From Caulobacter hibisci (lineage in GTDB: Bacteria > Pseudomonadota > Alphaproteobacteria > Caulobacterales > Caulobacteraceae), in the NCBI RefSeq assembly GCF_016135805.1, contig NZ_JADWOX010000014.1:1-64000 (forward strand): a DNA stretch of 64,000 nt. Direction: 5' to 3'. This document shows, piece by piece, positions 37,866 to 47,977 of the stretch; the first letter of the stretch is position 1; each line of letters starts with the position of its first letter. The notes under the pieces are model-generated. The model did not search any database and was not told the DNA's origin. It worked only from the letters and a program-made list of their open reading frames with translations. The position numbers and the translations under genes were made by a program.

Positions 37866-38708
37866 ATGCGGCAACTTCGCCGTATGACGCCAACCACCGT
37901 CGAACTCGTCAACGGCCTGTCGACGCGTGTGCTCGATACAGGCGGACCGGGTCCCGCCGTCGTCCTGATCCACGGCCTGGCCAATTCCATCGAGATCTGG
38001 GACCGCGTGCTGCCGGCCCTGGCCGTGCGCCATCGTGTCGTCGCCTTCGACATTCCGGGCTTTGGCCAGGCCAGCCGGCCGGCGGACGCGGCCTATGACG
38101 AGGCGTTCTTCTCCGCGCAGCTGGAGGCGGTGCTCGACACCCTGCGGATCGAGCGGGCCCATCTGGTGGGAAGCTCGCTGGGCGCCGGCATGATCGTGCG
38201 CTTCTCCGGCCGGGGCCTGGCGCGGATCGATCGCGCGGTGCTGGCCGCGCCGGGCGGTTTCGGACGCCGAACCCATCCTTTGATGCGCTTTGTCGGCCTG
38301 CCGCTGATCGGCGGCTTCCTGGGACGGCCGACGCCGCCCAACAACCGCCTGACCCTGCGTTTGGCGATGGCCGACCAGCGCCAGGTGACCCCCGAGCTCA
38401 TGGAACTGACCAACCGCTACGCCCGCCTGCCCGGCAGCGACCGCTCCTATGTCAGGACCTTGCAGAGCGGCGTCGGCCTGCTGGGGATCAAGGGGCGCGA
38501 CAGCTTCGAGGCCCTGGCGCGCCGCTTCGATCGGCCAAGCCTGGTGCTGTGGGGCCGGCAGGACCGCGTGTTTCCGGTCGCCCACAGCGAGCGGGCCATG
38601 GCGCTGTTGCCCCAGGCCGAACGGGTGTTGATCGACGACTGCGGCCACTACCCCCATTGGGAACAGCCCGAGGTCTTCACGGCCGAGGTGCTGAGGTTCC
38701 TGGCATGA
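37866..38708 (+). CDS. Alpha/beta hydrolase
   Basis: 280 residues from an ATG with GGGG upstream; a second in-frame ATG at 37884 (MTPTTVELV) is possible. Oxyanion HGLANS (VVLIHGLANSIEIWD), nucleophile Ser in LVGSSLGAGM, Asp in LVLWGRQDRVFP, His in DDCGHYPHWEQP: a complete triad. No signal peptide. Similar to esterase and meta-cleavage-product hydrolase families; substrate unknown. Overlaps the following cytochrome gene by ATGA, so the two are translated together. Confidence 0.87.
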   Translation: MRQLRRMTPTTVELVNGLSTRVLDTGGPGPAVVLIHGLANSIEIWDRVLPALAVRHRVVAFDIPGFGQASRPADAAYDEAFFSAQLEAVLDTLRIERAHLVGSSLGAGMIVRFSGRGLARIDRAVLAAPGGFGRRTHPLMRFVGLPLIGGFLGRPTPPNNRLTLRLAMADQRQVTPELMELTNRYARLPGSDRSYVRTLQSGVGLLGIKGRDSFEALARRFDRPSLVLWGRQDRVFPVAHSERAMALLPQAERVLIDDCGHYPHWEQPEVFTAEVLRFLA

Positions 38709-40300
38709 AGGCTCGCGCGATCACCCGCTGGTGCGTGTCCCTGGCGCTCCTGGCGTTCGCGGGGTCCTGCGCGCCCGCCCCGCCGCCGCCGGCCTCCGGC
38801 GCAGCGGCCTTCGCCCATCATGACTTCGGCGCGATCAACTTCCGGGCTCTCAACAGCGTCGGCGTGCCGTGGAAGCTGGTGGCCGCGGCCCTGGTGCTGG
38901 ACGATCCGGCGAGCGGCGGCGTCGACCACGCGCACCTGCGCCGGCGCATGACCGACTATGGCTTCCTGTGGCCCGAGCGGCTGGAAGGGACGGCCGCGCC
39001 CGTCGCGCCGTCCGCCGACCATCCGCTCGGCCTCAATGTGGGACCCGTGACGCCCGGCCTACCGCCGGTGAAGATCACCGTGGCCAATCTGGGCTGCGCG
39101 GCCTGCCACGCGGGTCCATCCTATGGCGCGGACGGCGCGCCGCAGCCGCAAGCGGCCTGGCTGGGCGCGCCCAACACCAGCCTCGACCTTGAGGCCTATA
39201 CCCGGGGCGTGACCCGCTCGCTGAAGCGCGGCCTGACCGACGAGCCAAGGCTGCTGGAGGCGGTCAGGACGCTGTTTCCCGACACCGGGGCCTGGGAGAT
39301 GGCGAGCCTGAAATGGGCGGTCGTTCCACTGGCCCGGCGACGGCTGGACGCGATCCCCGACGGCGGCAGCCCCCTGCCTTTCTCCAACGGCTCGCCGGGT
39401 GTGACCAACGGCGTCGCGGCCCTGAAGCTGCAGAGCAAGGCGCCGCTGGCTCCGATCGAGGCCGGCTTCACCTCGATCCCGGATCTGGCCGACCGGAGCT
39501 TCAGGAGCGCCCTGCTGCAGGACGGCGCCTACGCCCCGGTGGGCGAGCCCCGCTGGCGACCGACGACCCGCGCCGACCTGACGCCGGCCCATCGGGACCG
39601 CCTGGCCGACATGGTCAGCTTCTTCACCGTGCCCAGCATGGGCCAGCCGCCCAAGGCGGCCCATCGCCAGATCCCCGCCGCCCGCAGCGCCTTCGCCTGG
39701 CTAGAGACGCGGCGGCCACAGGCCTTCCCCGGCTCGATCGATCCGGTGCTGGCGGCCCGGGGCGCGGTGGTCTACGGCCAGAGCTGCACCGCCTGCCACG
39801 GCGACTATGACGGCCCGGCCGATCGTCCGCGTCTCGCCCGTTTTCCCAACTGGCACGGCGTGATCGGCGCCGACCCGGCCCGCGCGGCGGCTTTCACGCC
39901 GGCCCTGTCGCGCTATATCGACGGCGGACCGTACCAGGCGGTGATGTCGGCCCGAACGACCGGTGAATACGCCGCCCCGCCGCTGTCGGGCGTATGGTCA
40001 AGCGCGCCCTATCTGCACAACGGCTCGGTGCCCACCCTGGAGCAGTTGATGCTGCTTGAACCCCGCAGCCAGCGCTTCCTGGTCGGCGGTCATCGCCTGG
40101 ACTTCCGGACGGTGGGCATAGCCGGAGCGCCCGGCGCCGACGGCGTGAGGCGCTATCCGCCCGGCTATGCGCCGTGGTCGACGCCGGCCGTCTACGACAC
40201 CCGCCAGCCCGGACGCTCGAACCTCGGCCACGAGGCCCCGTTCGCCAGCCTTAGCCGCGAGGACCGCTGGGCGCTGATCGAATATCTCAAGCGCCTCTAG
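38705..40300 (+). CDS. Two-haem cytochrome c, exported, di-haem peroxidase-like
   Basis: 531 residues. N-terminal signal MKARAITRWCVSLALLAFAGSC with a possible lipobox cysteine, followed by a Pro/Ala linker. Two haem-binding motifs: NLGCAACHAGP (about residue 135) and GQSCTACHGDYDG (about 360). The last third (PLSGVWSSAPYLHNGSVPTLEQLMLLEPRSQRF) is the signature of the MauG/CcpA-related and thiosulfate-oxidase-like cytochrome group, in which the phrase YLHNGSVPTL recurs. It probably acts in the periplasm as an electron carrier or oxidase. Coupled to the alpha/beta hydrolase; its stop overlaps the convergent nitroreductase stop. Confidence 0.88.
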   Translation: MKARAITRWCVSLALLAFAGSCAPAPPPPASGAAAFAHHDFGAINFRALNSVGVPWKLVAAALVLDDPASGGVDHAHLRRRMTDYGFLWPERLEGTAAPVAPSADHPLGLNVGPVTPGLPPVKITVANLGCAACHAGPSYGADGAPQPQAAWLGAPNTSLDLEAYTRGVTRSLKRGLTDEPRLLEAVRTLFPDTGAWEMASLKWAVVPLARRRLDAIPDGGSPLPFSNGSPGVTNGVAALKLQSKAPLAPIEAGFTSIPDLADRSFRSALLQDGAYAPVGEPRWRPTTRADLTPAHRDRLADMVSFFTVPSMGQPPKAAHRQIPAARSAFAWLETRRPQAFPGSIDPVLAARGAVVYGQSCTACHGDYDGPADRPRLARFPNWHGVIGADPARAAAFTPALSRYIDGGPYQAVMSARTTGEYAAPPLSGVWSSAPYLHNGSVPTLEQLMLLEPRSQRFLVGGHRLDFRTVGIAGAPGADGVRRYPPGYAPWSTPAVYDTRQPGRSNLGHEAPFASLSREDRWALIEYLKRL

Positions 40301-41268
40301 GCCGGCAGGATCAGCGTTTCCAACGACAGGCGCGGCTTGGGCGGCAAGGCCCGTTGCGGCGCAACGCCCAGCCGGAAGGCGGTGATCAGGCGACAGTCCG
40401 GCGACAGGCCGTATTCGGCGGCGAGGGTCGCCGAGGTTTCGGGATCGTCGGCCAGCACCGCCATCGGCGAAGCCGAAAGGCCAGCCGCGGTGAAGGCCAA
40501 CCACAGCCGATAGAACCGCCGTCCGGTCTCGAAGGGTGCCTCGTCGGCGGGGCGGTGGAACAGGGCGATCCCCGCCGCCGTCCGCACCACCGGCGCCTCG
40601 GCCACCAGGGAACCCGCCGCTCCGACCCGATCCAGCGCTTCGAAGATCCCGGGCTTCAGGACGAGACCCGCACCAAGCGCCTCGATGGACGACATCTCCA
40701 TCGCCTGGGCGTTCAAGCCGTCGTGCGTCCAGTTCGGATCGCGCCGCGACAGGCGCATCCACGACAACAGTTCGGCGCGATAGGCCGAGCGCCGGAACCA
40801 GCGCAGGCTGGCCTCGTCGTAGAGCGCGGCCAGGTCGGCTATCCGGCTCGGCGCCTGAACCACCACCAGGTCGGCATGGACATAGGCCAGGGCATCGCAT
40901 GCGGCCGAGACTTCTGCGGCGGGCTCGAAGCGGCCGCGATAGGTTCTCCGGCGAGAGACCTGGGCCGCCAGCGGATCGGGCTCGGCGGCGCCGTCCAGGG
41001 TCAGGGCCGCGACCGCGCTTCCGCCGGGCTGGACCGCCAGCCGCAGGCCGCGCGCCGCCGCCGCCAGGCTTAGGCCCTCCACCGCGCAGCCGTGGCTCAC
41101 GGCGACGTCGCGCCCCTCCGGATCGCCGATCGGCAGGCGTCGCGCCGGATCGGCCAGCACGGCGATGCTGTCGTCCAGCAGCCGCCAACGGGTCGGCTGG
41201 ATGTTGTGGACGCTGGGCGCCAGGCTGGCCTCGGCGACCAGCGCCCGGAACAGGTCGGGGTAGAGCAT
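40297..41268 (-). CDS. Acg-type nitroreductase (FMN-binding)
   Basis: 323 residues. The N-terminal LVAEASLAPSVHNIQPTRWRLLDDSIAVLADPARRLPIGDPEGRDVAVSHGCAVEGL is the Acg (Rv2032-like) flavin-binding signature, with the S-x-H-N-x-Q-P-x-x-W core. A second half contains MSSIEALGAGLVLKPGIFEALDR and a C-terminal FRLGVAP. Such proteins can bind FMN and are related to dehydrogenases that oxidise azoline rings or flavin-sequestering proteins. Last gene of a five-gene coupled operon; TGATG overlap with the GNAT gene upstream. It could oxidise a product of the E1-like enzyme (inference). Confidence 0.85.
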   Translation of the reverse strand: MLYPDLFRALVAEASLAPSVHNIQPTRWRLLDDSIAVLADPARRLPIGDPEGRDVAVSHGCAVEGLSLAAAARGLRLAVQPGGSAVAALTLDGAAEPDPLAAQVSRRRTYRGRFEPAAEVSAACDALAYVHADLVVVQAPSRIADLAALYDEASLRWFRRSAYRAELLSWMRLSRRDPNWTHDGLNAQAMEMSSIEALGAGLVLKPGIFEALDRVGAAGSLVAEAPVVRTAAGIALFHRPADEAPFETGRRFYRLWLAFTAAGLSASPMAVLADDPETSATLAAEYGLSPDCRLITAFRLGVAPQRALPPKPRLSLETLILPA

Positions 41269-42383
41269 CAGGCCAGGGCCTTTCGGAACAGGTGCAGCCG
41301 GTGCAGCCGCCGGGCGCCCAGCTTCTCCATCTGGCGCAGCGATGCCTGGTTCTGGTCGCTGACCCAGGTGACGCCGCAGCGCCGATAGCCGCCCGCGTAC
41401 AGCGCCTTGATCACCCGATGCAGCATGGCGCCGTTGACGCCCCGGCCGTGCAGGGCCTGCTTGACCGAATAAAAGATGATCACCGCCCGCCGGCGTCGCA
41501 GCCGCGCCTTGAGGAAGTGGACCAGCGTCATCAGTCCGATCCGGCCGCGCGTGGCCTTCTGGAACGGGTTGAGGTCGGGAATGCAGATGATCACCCCCGC
41601 CGGCTCACCCTTGTAGCGGACGAGGCAGGCGATCCTGGGGTCGATGAACCACATCATCTCGCCGGCCTGGAAGTCGAACTCGGCCGGCGACAGCGGCACG
41701 AACATCGGATTGTCGGCGAACCCGTCGTTGAGACACTGGCGGGCCTCCTCGAACCGCGCCTTGAAGTGGCGACGGTCGATGGGCGCCCAGGTCCAGCCGT
41801 CGCCGTCCAGGATCGCGCGCTGGCGATCGCCCAGCAGGCTGTCGGCCGTACCGGGCCCGACCTCGAACTCGAAGGTCGACATCGGAAAGGTGGGCCCCAG
41901 GCCGCAGTCCCGCAGCAGGTCCGGCAGGTAGGCCGGTCCCCAGATCATGTCGGTATAGGGCGTCTCGTCGAAACCGCCGGTCAGCACGCCCGACTGCTGC
42001 ATGGCCGTCAGGTTGAAGGATCCCGCCAGCTCGTCGCAGCCCTGGTCGCGGGCGAAGGCCTCGGCCGCGTCGAACAGGGCCCGCGCCGCCTCGACGTCAT
42101 CGGCGCAGTCGAAGAAGCCGAACTGGCAGCGGCGCGTGCCGTGGCGCGCGTTTGACGCTGGGTGGGTGTGGACCACGAGCCGGCCGATCGGCCGATGGTC
42201 GCGATAGGCGGTAAAGTAGGTCAGTTGGCCGCCGCCGTCGCGCATCAGCGGGTTGAGGGCGGGATCGAGATACCGCTGCAGGTCCGCCAGCATCGGCGAA
42301 ACATAGGGGCTGTCGGCCGGATAGACCTCGAAGGGAACCTGGAAGAAGCCCGTCAGGTCGCGTTCGCGAAGCGTGATGCTCAT
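41268..42383 (-). CDS. GNAT-like acyltransferase, YghO-type
   Basis: 371 residues, no signal peptide. The layout resembles the YghO family as I know it. FFDCADDVEAARALFDAAEAFARDQGCDELAGSFNLTAMQQSGVLTGGF precedes a second GNAT-like half with ACLVRYKGEPAGVIICIPDLNPF and QALHGRGVNGAMLHRVIKALYAGGYRRCGVTWVSDQNQASLRQMEKLGAR, the last being the acyl-CoA and C-terminal GNAT strands. Probably transfers an acyl or aminoacyl group. Overlaps by 4 bases with the membrane protein gene and by 1 with the nitroreductase gene. Confidence 0.78.
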   Translation of the reverse strand: MSITLRERDLTGFFQVPFEVYPADSPYVSPMLADLQRYLDPALNPLMRDGGGQLTYFTAYRDHRPIGRLVVHTHPASNARHGTRRCQFGFFDCADDVEAARALFDAAEAFARDQGCDELAGSFNLTAMQQSGVLTGGFDETPYTDMIWGPAYLPDLLRDCGLGPTFPMSTFEFEVGPGTADSLLGDRQRAILDGDGWTWAPIDRRHFKARFEEARQCLNDGFADNPMFVPLSPAEFDFQAGEMMWFIDPRIACLVRYKGEPAGVIICIPDLNPFQKATRGRIGLMTLVHFLKARLRRRRAVIIFYSVKQALHGRGVNGAMLHRVIKALYAGGYRRCGVTWVSDQNQASLRQMEKLGARRLHRLHLFRKALA

Positions 42384-43573
42384 GACTTGCCGCCCGCGCT
42401 GAGCCGCGCCAGCCGAAAGGCCAGGGCCAGGTCGGTCTCGGCCGCCTCGCCGCCGGAAAGCCCCGAGAGCTGGATCAGCCCGATCCGCACCGGCGCCATG
42501 CTCAGCAGGCCGAGATGCGTCGCCCCGCCGCGTTCGAGCAGGTCGATCAAGGGCTCGCTCTCGGTCTGGCTGGCCCTCGCCTCCCCGGCCTTCAGGCGTT
42601 CGAGGCTCCAGATCGGGGCGCGGGCCAGGGTCTCGGCCAGGGTCGCCGGGCCGTGATCGACCAGGTCGCCTTCCCGCAGGATGGTCATGTCCTTGAGCAG
42701 CGGCTCCTCGCCGAGATCGGCCAGGAAAGCCGCCAGCGACCGGGTGTCGGCCTCCGCCAGCCGTTGACGCAGACCCAGGCGATCCCGGCGAGCGCTGACC
42801 GCCAGCAGACGGGTCAGCAGCGAGGCGGCGATCAGCCCGGCCAGGATCAGCGCGCAGAGCCTGACGAGATCGGCCGCGCCTCCGATGGCCAGGGCTCGCG
42901 CCAGTCCAAGGCCAAGGCCAGCGGCTAAGGCGAGAAGCAGGGGAACCTCGACGACGGCGCCGCGCGGCTCGCCGCTTCCCGCGGTGAGGATGACCAGGAC
43001 GATCAGCAGCACGCCGATGGCGCTGAGCCCCAGGGGCGCGTTCACCAAGCGCACGAAGTCGGTAAGCATCAGCGGCAGAGACACGGCCAGGCCCAGGGCC
43101 AGGGCGCCGACGACACGGTTCTCGCCGGCAGAAAGCTGGCCACGATCCCGCGCGCCCAGCAGCGCCAGGATCGCCAGCAGGGACAAGCCGATCGGCGCGG
43201 CCAGGCCCATGCGGGCGTCGAAACCCATGTCCCAGGCGGTCAGGAGCGCGAAGCCGACGGCGACGGCGCTGGCGGCCATCACCGCCAGCTTCAGCGCCTT
43301 GGGCGCATGACGGCGCAGGACGCCTTCGGCCAGCAGCAGGGCGGCGACCGGCGTCAGGGCCACGGCGGCGAAGGCGCCGATCTGCAGCCCCTCGACGCCC
43401 GTGAAGGCGTAGAGGCTGCGCAAGGCGTAGAAGGCCGCCATCAGGCCGAACAACAGGATCAGGCGCGGGGCCAGCGGCCCCTCCCAGCGCCGGACAGCCA
43501 GGGTCAGGGCATAGGCCAGCAGGCCCACCGCCCCCAGGGCGTCGAGGCAGGCCTGGGCGTCGATGCGGATCAC
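42380..43573 (-). CDS. Polytopic membrane protein of unknown function
   Basis: 397 residues from a GTG in a GTGA overlap with the E1-like gene. About nine hydrophobic helices fill residues 10-270 (LGAVGLLAYALTLAV, LILLFGLMAAFYAL, IGAFAAVALTPVAALLLAEG, LAVMAASAVAVGFALLTAW and so on). A cytoplasmic C-terminal part of about 125 residues follows (RRDRLGLRQRLAEADTRSLAAFLADLGEEPLLKDM...). The layout, membrane domain plus soluble tail, resembles signalling or scaffold proteins, but I recognise no domain. Position inside the operon suggests it anchors the system at the membrane. Confidence 0.85.
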   Translation of the reverse strand: MIRIDAQACLDALGAVGLLAYALTLAVRRWEGPLAPRLILLFGLMAAFYALRSLYAFTGVEGLQIGAFAAVALTPVAALLLAEGVLRRHAPKALKLAVMAASAVAVGFALLTAWDMGFDARMGLAAPIGLSLLAILALLGARDRGQLSAGENRVVGALALGLAVSLPLMLTDFVRLVNAPLGLSAIGVLLIVLVILTAGSGEPRGAVVEVPLLLALAAGLGLGLARALAIGGAADLVRLCALILAGLIAASLLTRLLAVSARRDRLGLRQRLAEADTRSLAAFLADLGEEPLLKDMTILREGDLVDHGPATLAETLARAPIWSLERLKAGEARASQTESEPLIDLLERGGATHLGLLSMAPVRIGLIQLSGLSGGEAAETDLALAFRLARLSAGGKS

Positions 43574-44460
43574 GGCTGGCCCTTCATCATCCGCGCCATG
43601 AAGGCCCGCACCAGCGCGCCCTTGACCACCGCGACGGGCCAGGGCGCGGGCTTCTCGACCCGTCCCGCGAAACCGTTGAGGAACCAGCCCCGGCAGTCGG
43701 TCGCAGAGCGCCGTCCCATCAGCAGCCAAAGCGCCTCATAGGCCATCAGGCATCCCGTCCCGATCACCATGGGCGCGAACGACATCCGCTTGGCCTTGCC
43801 CGCCGCCACCGCCGCGGCGACGCCCAGATCGACGTGCCGCGCCGCCGACGAGTGGGTCAGGACGTATTCCAGCTCCTTGAGGAAACTCTGGCCCAGATCC
43901 TCCGGGGTGATGGCGTCGAGGGCCTTGCCGCGCGTGGGATAGCCCAGCCGCGCCTCGGGCCGGGGATCTTCGGGCCGCACCACGATGACCGACGGAAGCG
44001 GCGAGGCGTAGGCGTCGATCACCGTCGCGCCCGCTGCCTGGGCCGCGCGATAGAGCGCCACCCCGGCCGCGATGTCGTCGGTTCCGTTGACGATCACCCG
44101 ATAGCGCGCGCAGAGGTCGTCCAGCCGATCCACCCACTCGCCGCCCAGGCGCTCGATCTCGACGTCGGGGTTGATCCGCCGGGCCGCCTCGCAGGCCGCC
44201 TCGGCCTTGTCCCGGCCCACCGTGTCGGTGAAGGCGAAGACCTGGCGGTTGAGGTTGGACGTCTCGAAGACGTCGATGTCGCAGACCGCGAACCGCCCCA
44301 CGCCGGCCCGCACCAGGGCCTGGAAACAGGCCCCGCCCATGCCGCCGACCCCGGCGACGAACACCGCGCCGGACCGCAGCCGGGCCTGCTCCTCGGGCGT
44401 CACGAAGCCGATGTTGCGGGTGGTGAACTCGGCGTAGTCGAACTCGTTCAGCGCGTCCAA
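43570..44460 (-). CDS. ThiF/E1-like adenylyltransferase
   Basis: About 296 residues from a TTG preceded by GGGGGAG; no ATG or GTG fits, and a longer frame would lie within the upstream gene. Rossmann nucleotide-binding domain: VFVAGVGGMGGACFQALVRAGVGRFAVCDIDVFETSNLNRQVF, with the Asp and the S-N-L-N-R-Q Arg that grip ATP in MoeB/ThiF/E1 enzymes. VNGTDDIAAG follows. I see no C-x-x-C zinc pair and no obvious catalytic Cys loop, so it may adenylate a carboxylate without forming a ubiquitin-like thioester. Core enzyme of the operon. Confidence 0.88.
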   Translation of the reverse strand: MDALNEFDYAEFTTRNIGFVTPEEQARLRSGAVFVAGVGGMGGACFQALVRAGVGRFAVCDIDVFETSNLNRQVFAFTDTVGRDKAEAACEAARRINPDVEIERLGGEWVDRLDDLCARYRVIVNGTDDIAAGVALYRAAQAAGATVIDAYASPLPSVIVVRPEDPRPEARLGYPTRGKALDAITPEDLGQSFLKELEYVLTHSSAARHVDLGVAAAVAAGKAKRMSFAPMVIGTGCLMAYEALWLLMGRRSATDCRGWFLNGFAGRVEKPAPWPVAVVKGALVRAFMARMMKGQP

Positions 44461-45377
44461 GGTCGCAGGCTCCCCCAGGCTTGTGTGTCGTCCATCCAGT
44501 GCACCAGCGGCAGGATCGCGGTTTGAGCCAGCACCAGGGCCAGGCTGGCGACCAGGCCCGTGACGCTGTCGGGCGGGGCCACCTTGGCGAGGTAGCGGGC
44601 GGCCGCGCGCATGTCGATCTTGCCGATCTGCAGCAGGTCGTCGCCGCGACCATAGTCCAGCTCCGCCTCGCACAGGGCGTTGTAGCGGCCGTCTCGGTGC
44701 TTGGGGGCCTGGTCGAAGGTCTTCTTCAGATTGTCGGAGCCGCCGGTATAGGCGTCGGTGATCACGAAGCGGTCCTCGTCGAAGCCCGCCTCGAGGCCGA
44801 CGCCAAAGGCGTGGCGCCAGTCGCGGAGGATCTGGCGGGCCAACAGGCGATGCTGGAACGAGGCGCGGGTTCCGGCCTGGCCGGGACTGACCTCCGAAAA
44901 GGTCTCGGCCACCATGCCGACTACCGCCGGCACCTGGGTGACGCTAGAGATCCACAGCGGCCGGCATTGCCGCCGGACGAACAGCAGCACGCAGGTCAGG
45001 CCATAGAGCACCGCCGACAGGCCGCCGCCGCGCACCTGCGGCGAGGTCATCACCAGGCCCAGGTGCAGCACGTCGATCCGGCGTCCGCCCAGCGAGACTG
45101 CCAGCAGGGCCAGGGCGTTGAAGGCCACTGGCTGTCCGGTCCTGGTGTCGTAGACCACCGTCAGCACGGTGCGAGACAGCGTCTCCCGATCGCCGGAAAA
45201 GACGCCGTACTCCAGCTCGTTCTCGCCCAGGGTGGTGCGCGCCACGGCGCGAACGTCGGCGATCAGGGCGGCCAGAGCGTCAGCGTCCAGCGCCAGGGCC
45301 GGCCGTTCGACGATCCGCGACCGCAGGCCCTTACCCGCCGGCAGCGTCGTGTCGATGTATCGCGCCCGCCCGCTCAT
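44448..45377 (-). CDS. GNAT-like acyltransferase, first gene of the E1 operon
   Basis: 309 residues from an ATG with GAGGGAC. Central GNAT-like core: GQPVAFNALALLAVSLGGRRIDVLHLGLVMTSPQVRGGGLSAVLYGLTCVLLFVRRQ, where QVRGGGLS resembles the acyl-CoA pyrophosphate loop. The rest (AGFDEDRFVITDAYTGGSDNLKKTFDQAPKHRDGRYNALCEAELDYGRGDDLLQIGKID) is unlike families I know. A weakly hydrophobic C-terminal stretch (LVASLALVLAQTAILPLVHWM) may touch the membrane. Its end overlaps the E1-like start by 13 bases. Confidence 0.72.
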   Translation of the reverse strand: MSGRARYIDTTLPAGKGLRSRIVERPALALDADALAALIADVRAVARTTLGENELEYGVFSGDRETLSRTVLTVVYDTRTGQPVAFNALALLAVSLGGRRIDVLHLGLVMTSPQVRGGGLSAVLYGLTCVLLFVRRQCRPLWISSVTQVPAVVGMVAETFSEVSPGQAGTRASFQHRLLARQILRDWRHAFGVGLEAGFDEDRFVITDAYTGGSDNLKKTFDQAPKHRDGRYNALCEAELDYGRGDDLLQIGKIDMRAAARYLAKVAPPDSVTGLVASLALVLAQTAILPLVHWMDDTQAWGSLRPWTR

Positions 45378-45450
45378 GCGTCCCTCGCGGCACCCAACCG
45401 CCAGCACGTCGAATCATGCTGGCGCCTTTCAAGGGTGTAGCGCGAGAATC

Positions 45451-45465
45451 CCTCAAGGGTTGAGG
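45451..45465. promoter_or_regulatory. Short palindrome before the E1 operon
   Basis: CCTCAA-GGG-TTGAGG, perfect 6-bp arms, 74 bases upstream of the operon's first ATG and 25 bases after the stop of the next gene upstream. Could be an operator or a weak terminator. Confidence 0.35.
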
Positions 45466-45489
45466 TTCGACCAGGGGCCGCGTCGGACG

Positions 45490-46116
45490 TTAGCGCGCAA
45501 ACGCCGACTTCGAGCCCAGCGACGGGGTCTTGGCGAGGCGGATCCGCGCCACGGCGGTGAGCAGGATCGAGACGATCAGGATCAGCTCGCCGGCGTTGCC
45601 GAGCCAGAAGACGCCGGAGCCGGCGCTGGCGAACATCGCCACCGCGCCCAGGCACAGCCACGGCACGCCTTCGCGTTTCCAGAGAAGGACGCCGACGCCG
45701 ATCAGCACCAGAACCGTCGCGATGGCCGGAATGGGCGGACCGGCGGCCGCATGGGCGTAGCGCAGCGTGCCGGCATATTCCCGCAGCTCGAGATGCAGCT
45801 TGATGATCTCGGTATAGACGCCCAGCGCGATCAGCCCGCCGGTCAGCGCCCAGACCCAGAGCCGTCGCCGCAGTTGGGCGATGCCGAACACGATCGGGAT
45901 CAGCAGCGGCGTCAGCACGGCGTGCGCCACGTAGCGGGGCACGGAAAGCGCGCGCAACAGGTCGCCGGCGCCGATCAGCGCCCCGGCCGCGACGATCAGG
46001 TTGTCCCAGGTCAGCGCGACAACGACGACGGTCAGCAGCCACAGGCGCAGCACGCCGGAGAAGACGGCGGCGGTCAGCATGCCCGCGGCCAGCAGCCAGA
46101 ACACGAGGGGAATCAA
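45490..46116 (-). CDS. Small integral membrane protein, unknown
   Basis: About 208 residues from a TTG preceded by GGAG (LIPLVFWLLAAGML). A longer form from 46194 is possible but adds a basic, non-hydrophobic lead. Seven or so hydrophobic helices (LWLLTVVVVALTW, VAHAVLTPLLIPIVFGIA, VWALTGGLIALGVY, IPAIATVLVLIGVGVLL, WLCLGAVAMFASAGSGVFWL, LILIVSILLTAVARI) with little loop. I recognise no family. Upstream of the E1 operon on the same strand with a 112-base gap, so it may or may not belong to it. Confidence 0.75.
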   Translation of the reverse strand: MIPLVFWLLAAGMLTAAVFSGVLRLWLLTVVVVALTWDNLIVAAGALIGAGDLLRALSVPRYVAHAVLTPLLIPIVFGIAQLRRRLWVWALTGGLIALGVYTEIIKLHLELREYAGTLRYAHAAAGPPIPAIATVLVLIGVGVLLWKREGVPWLCLGAVAMFASAGSGVFWLGNAGELILIVSILLTAVARIRLAKTPSLGSKSAFAR

Positions 46117-46247
46117 GGAGCGCTCCGTGTGTTTCGCTGCTTGCGGCAGCCTAGCCGAAACTAGACGGGACGCGCAGACGCGGACCAACGGCAAGCAAAG
46201 TCGTCGCTACACGATCAACGCCGGCGGGCCGGCGGCAGCGACGATCG

Positions 46248-47876
<1,629 letters not shown>

Positions 47877-47977
47877 GGGCGGTCTGCTAGCTCGGGCGGG
47901 CGCAGAACACCAGCCCTGGAGCGCGATGAGCGGCTATCATCCCCAACACGCCGGCAGATTGGCGGCGAAGCCGCGGA

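Noticed and set aside
43570..44460. The E1-like gene as moeB or thiF
   Set aside because: It lacks the zinc Cys pairs expected for MoeB, and no moa or thi gene is nearby; its partners are GNAT-like and Acg-type proteins.
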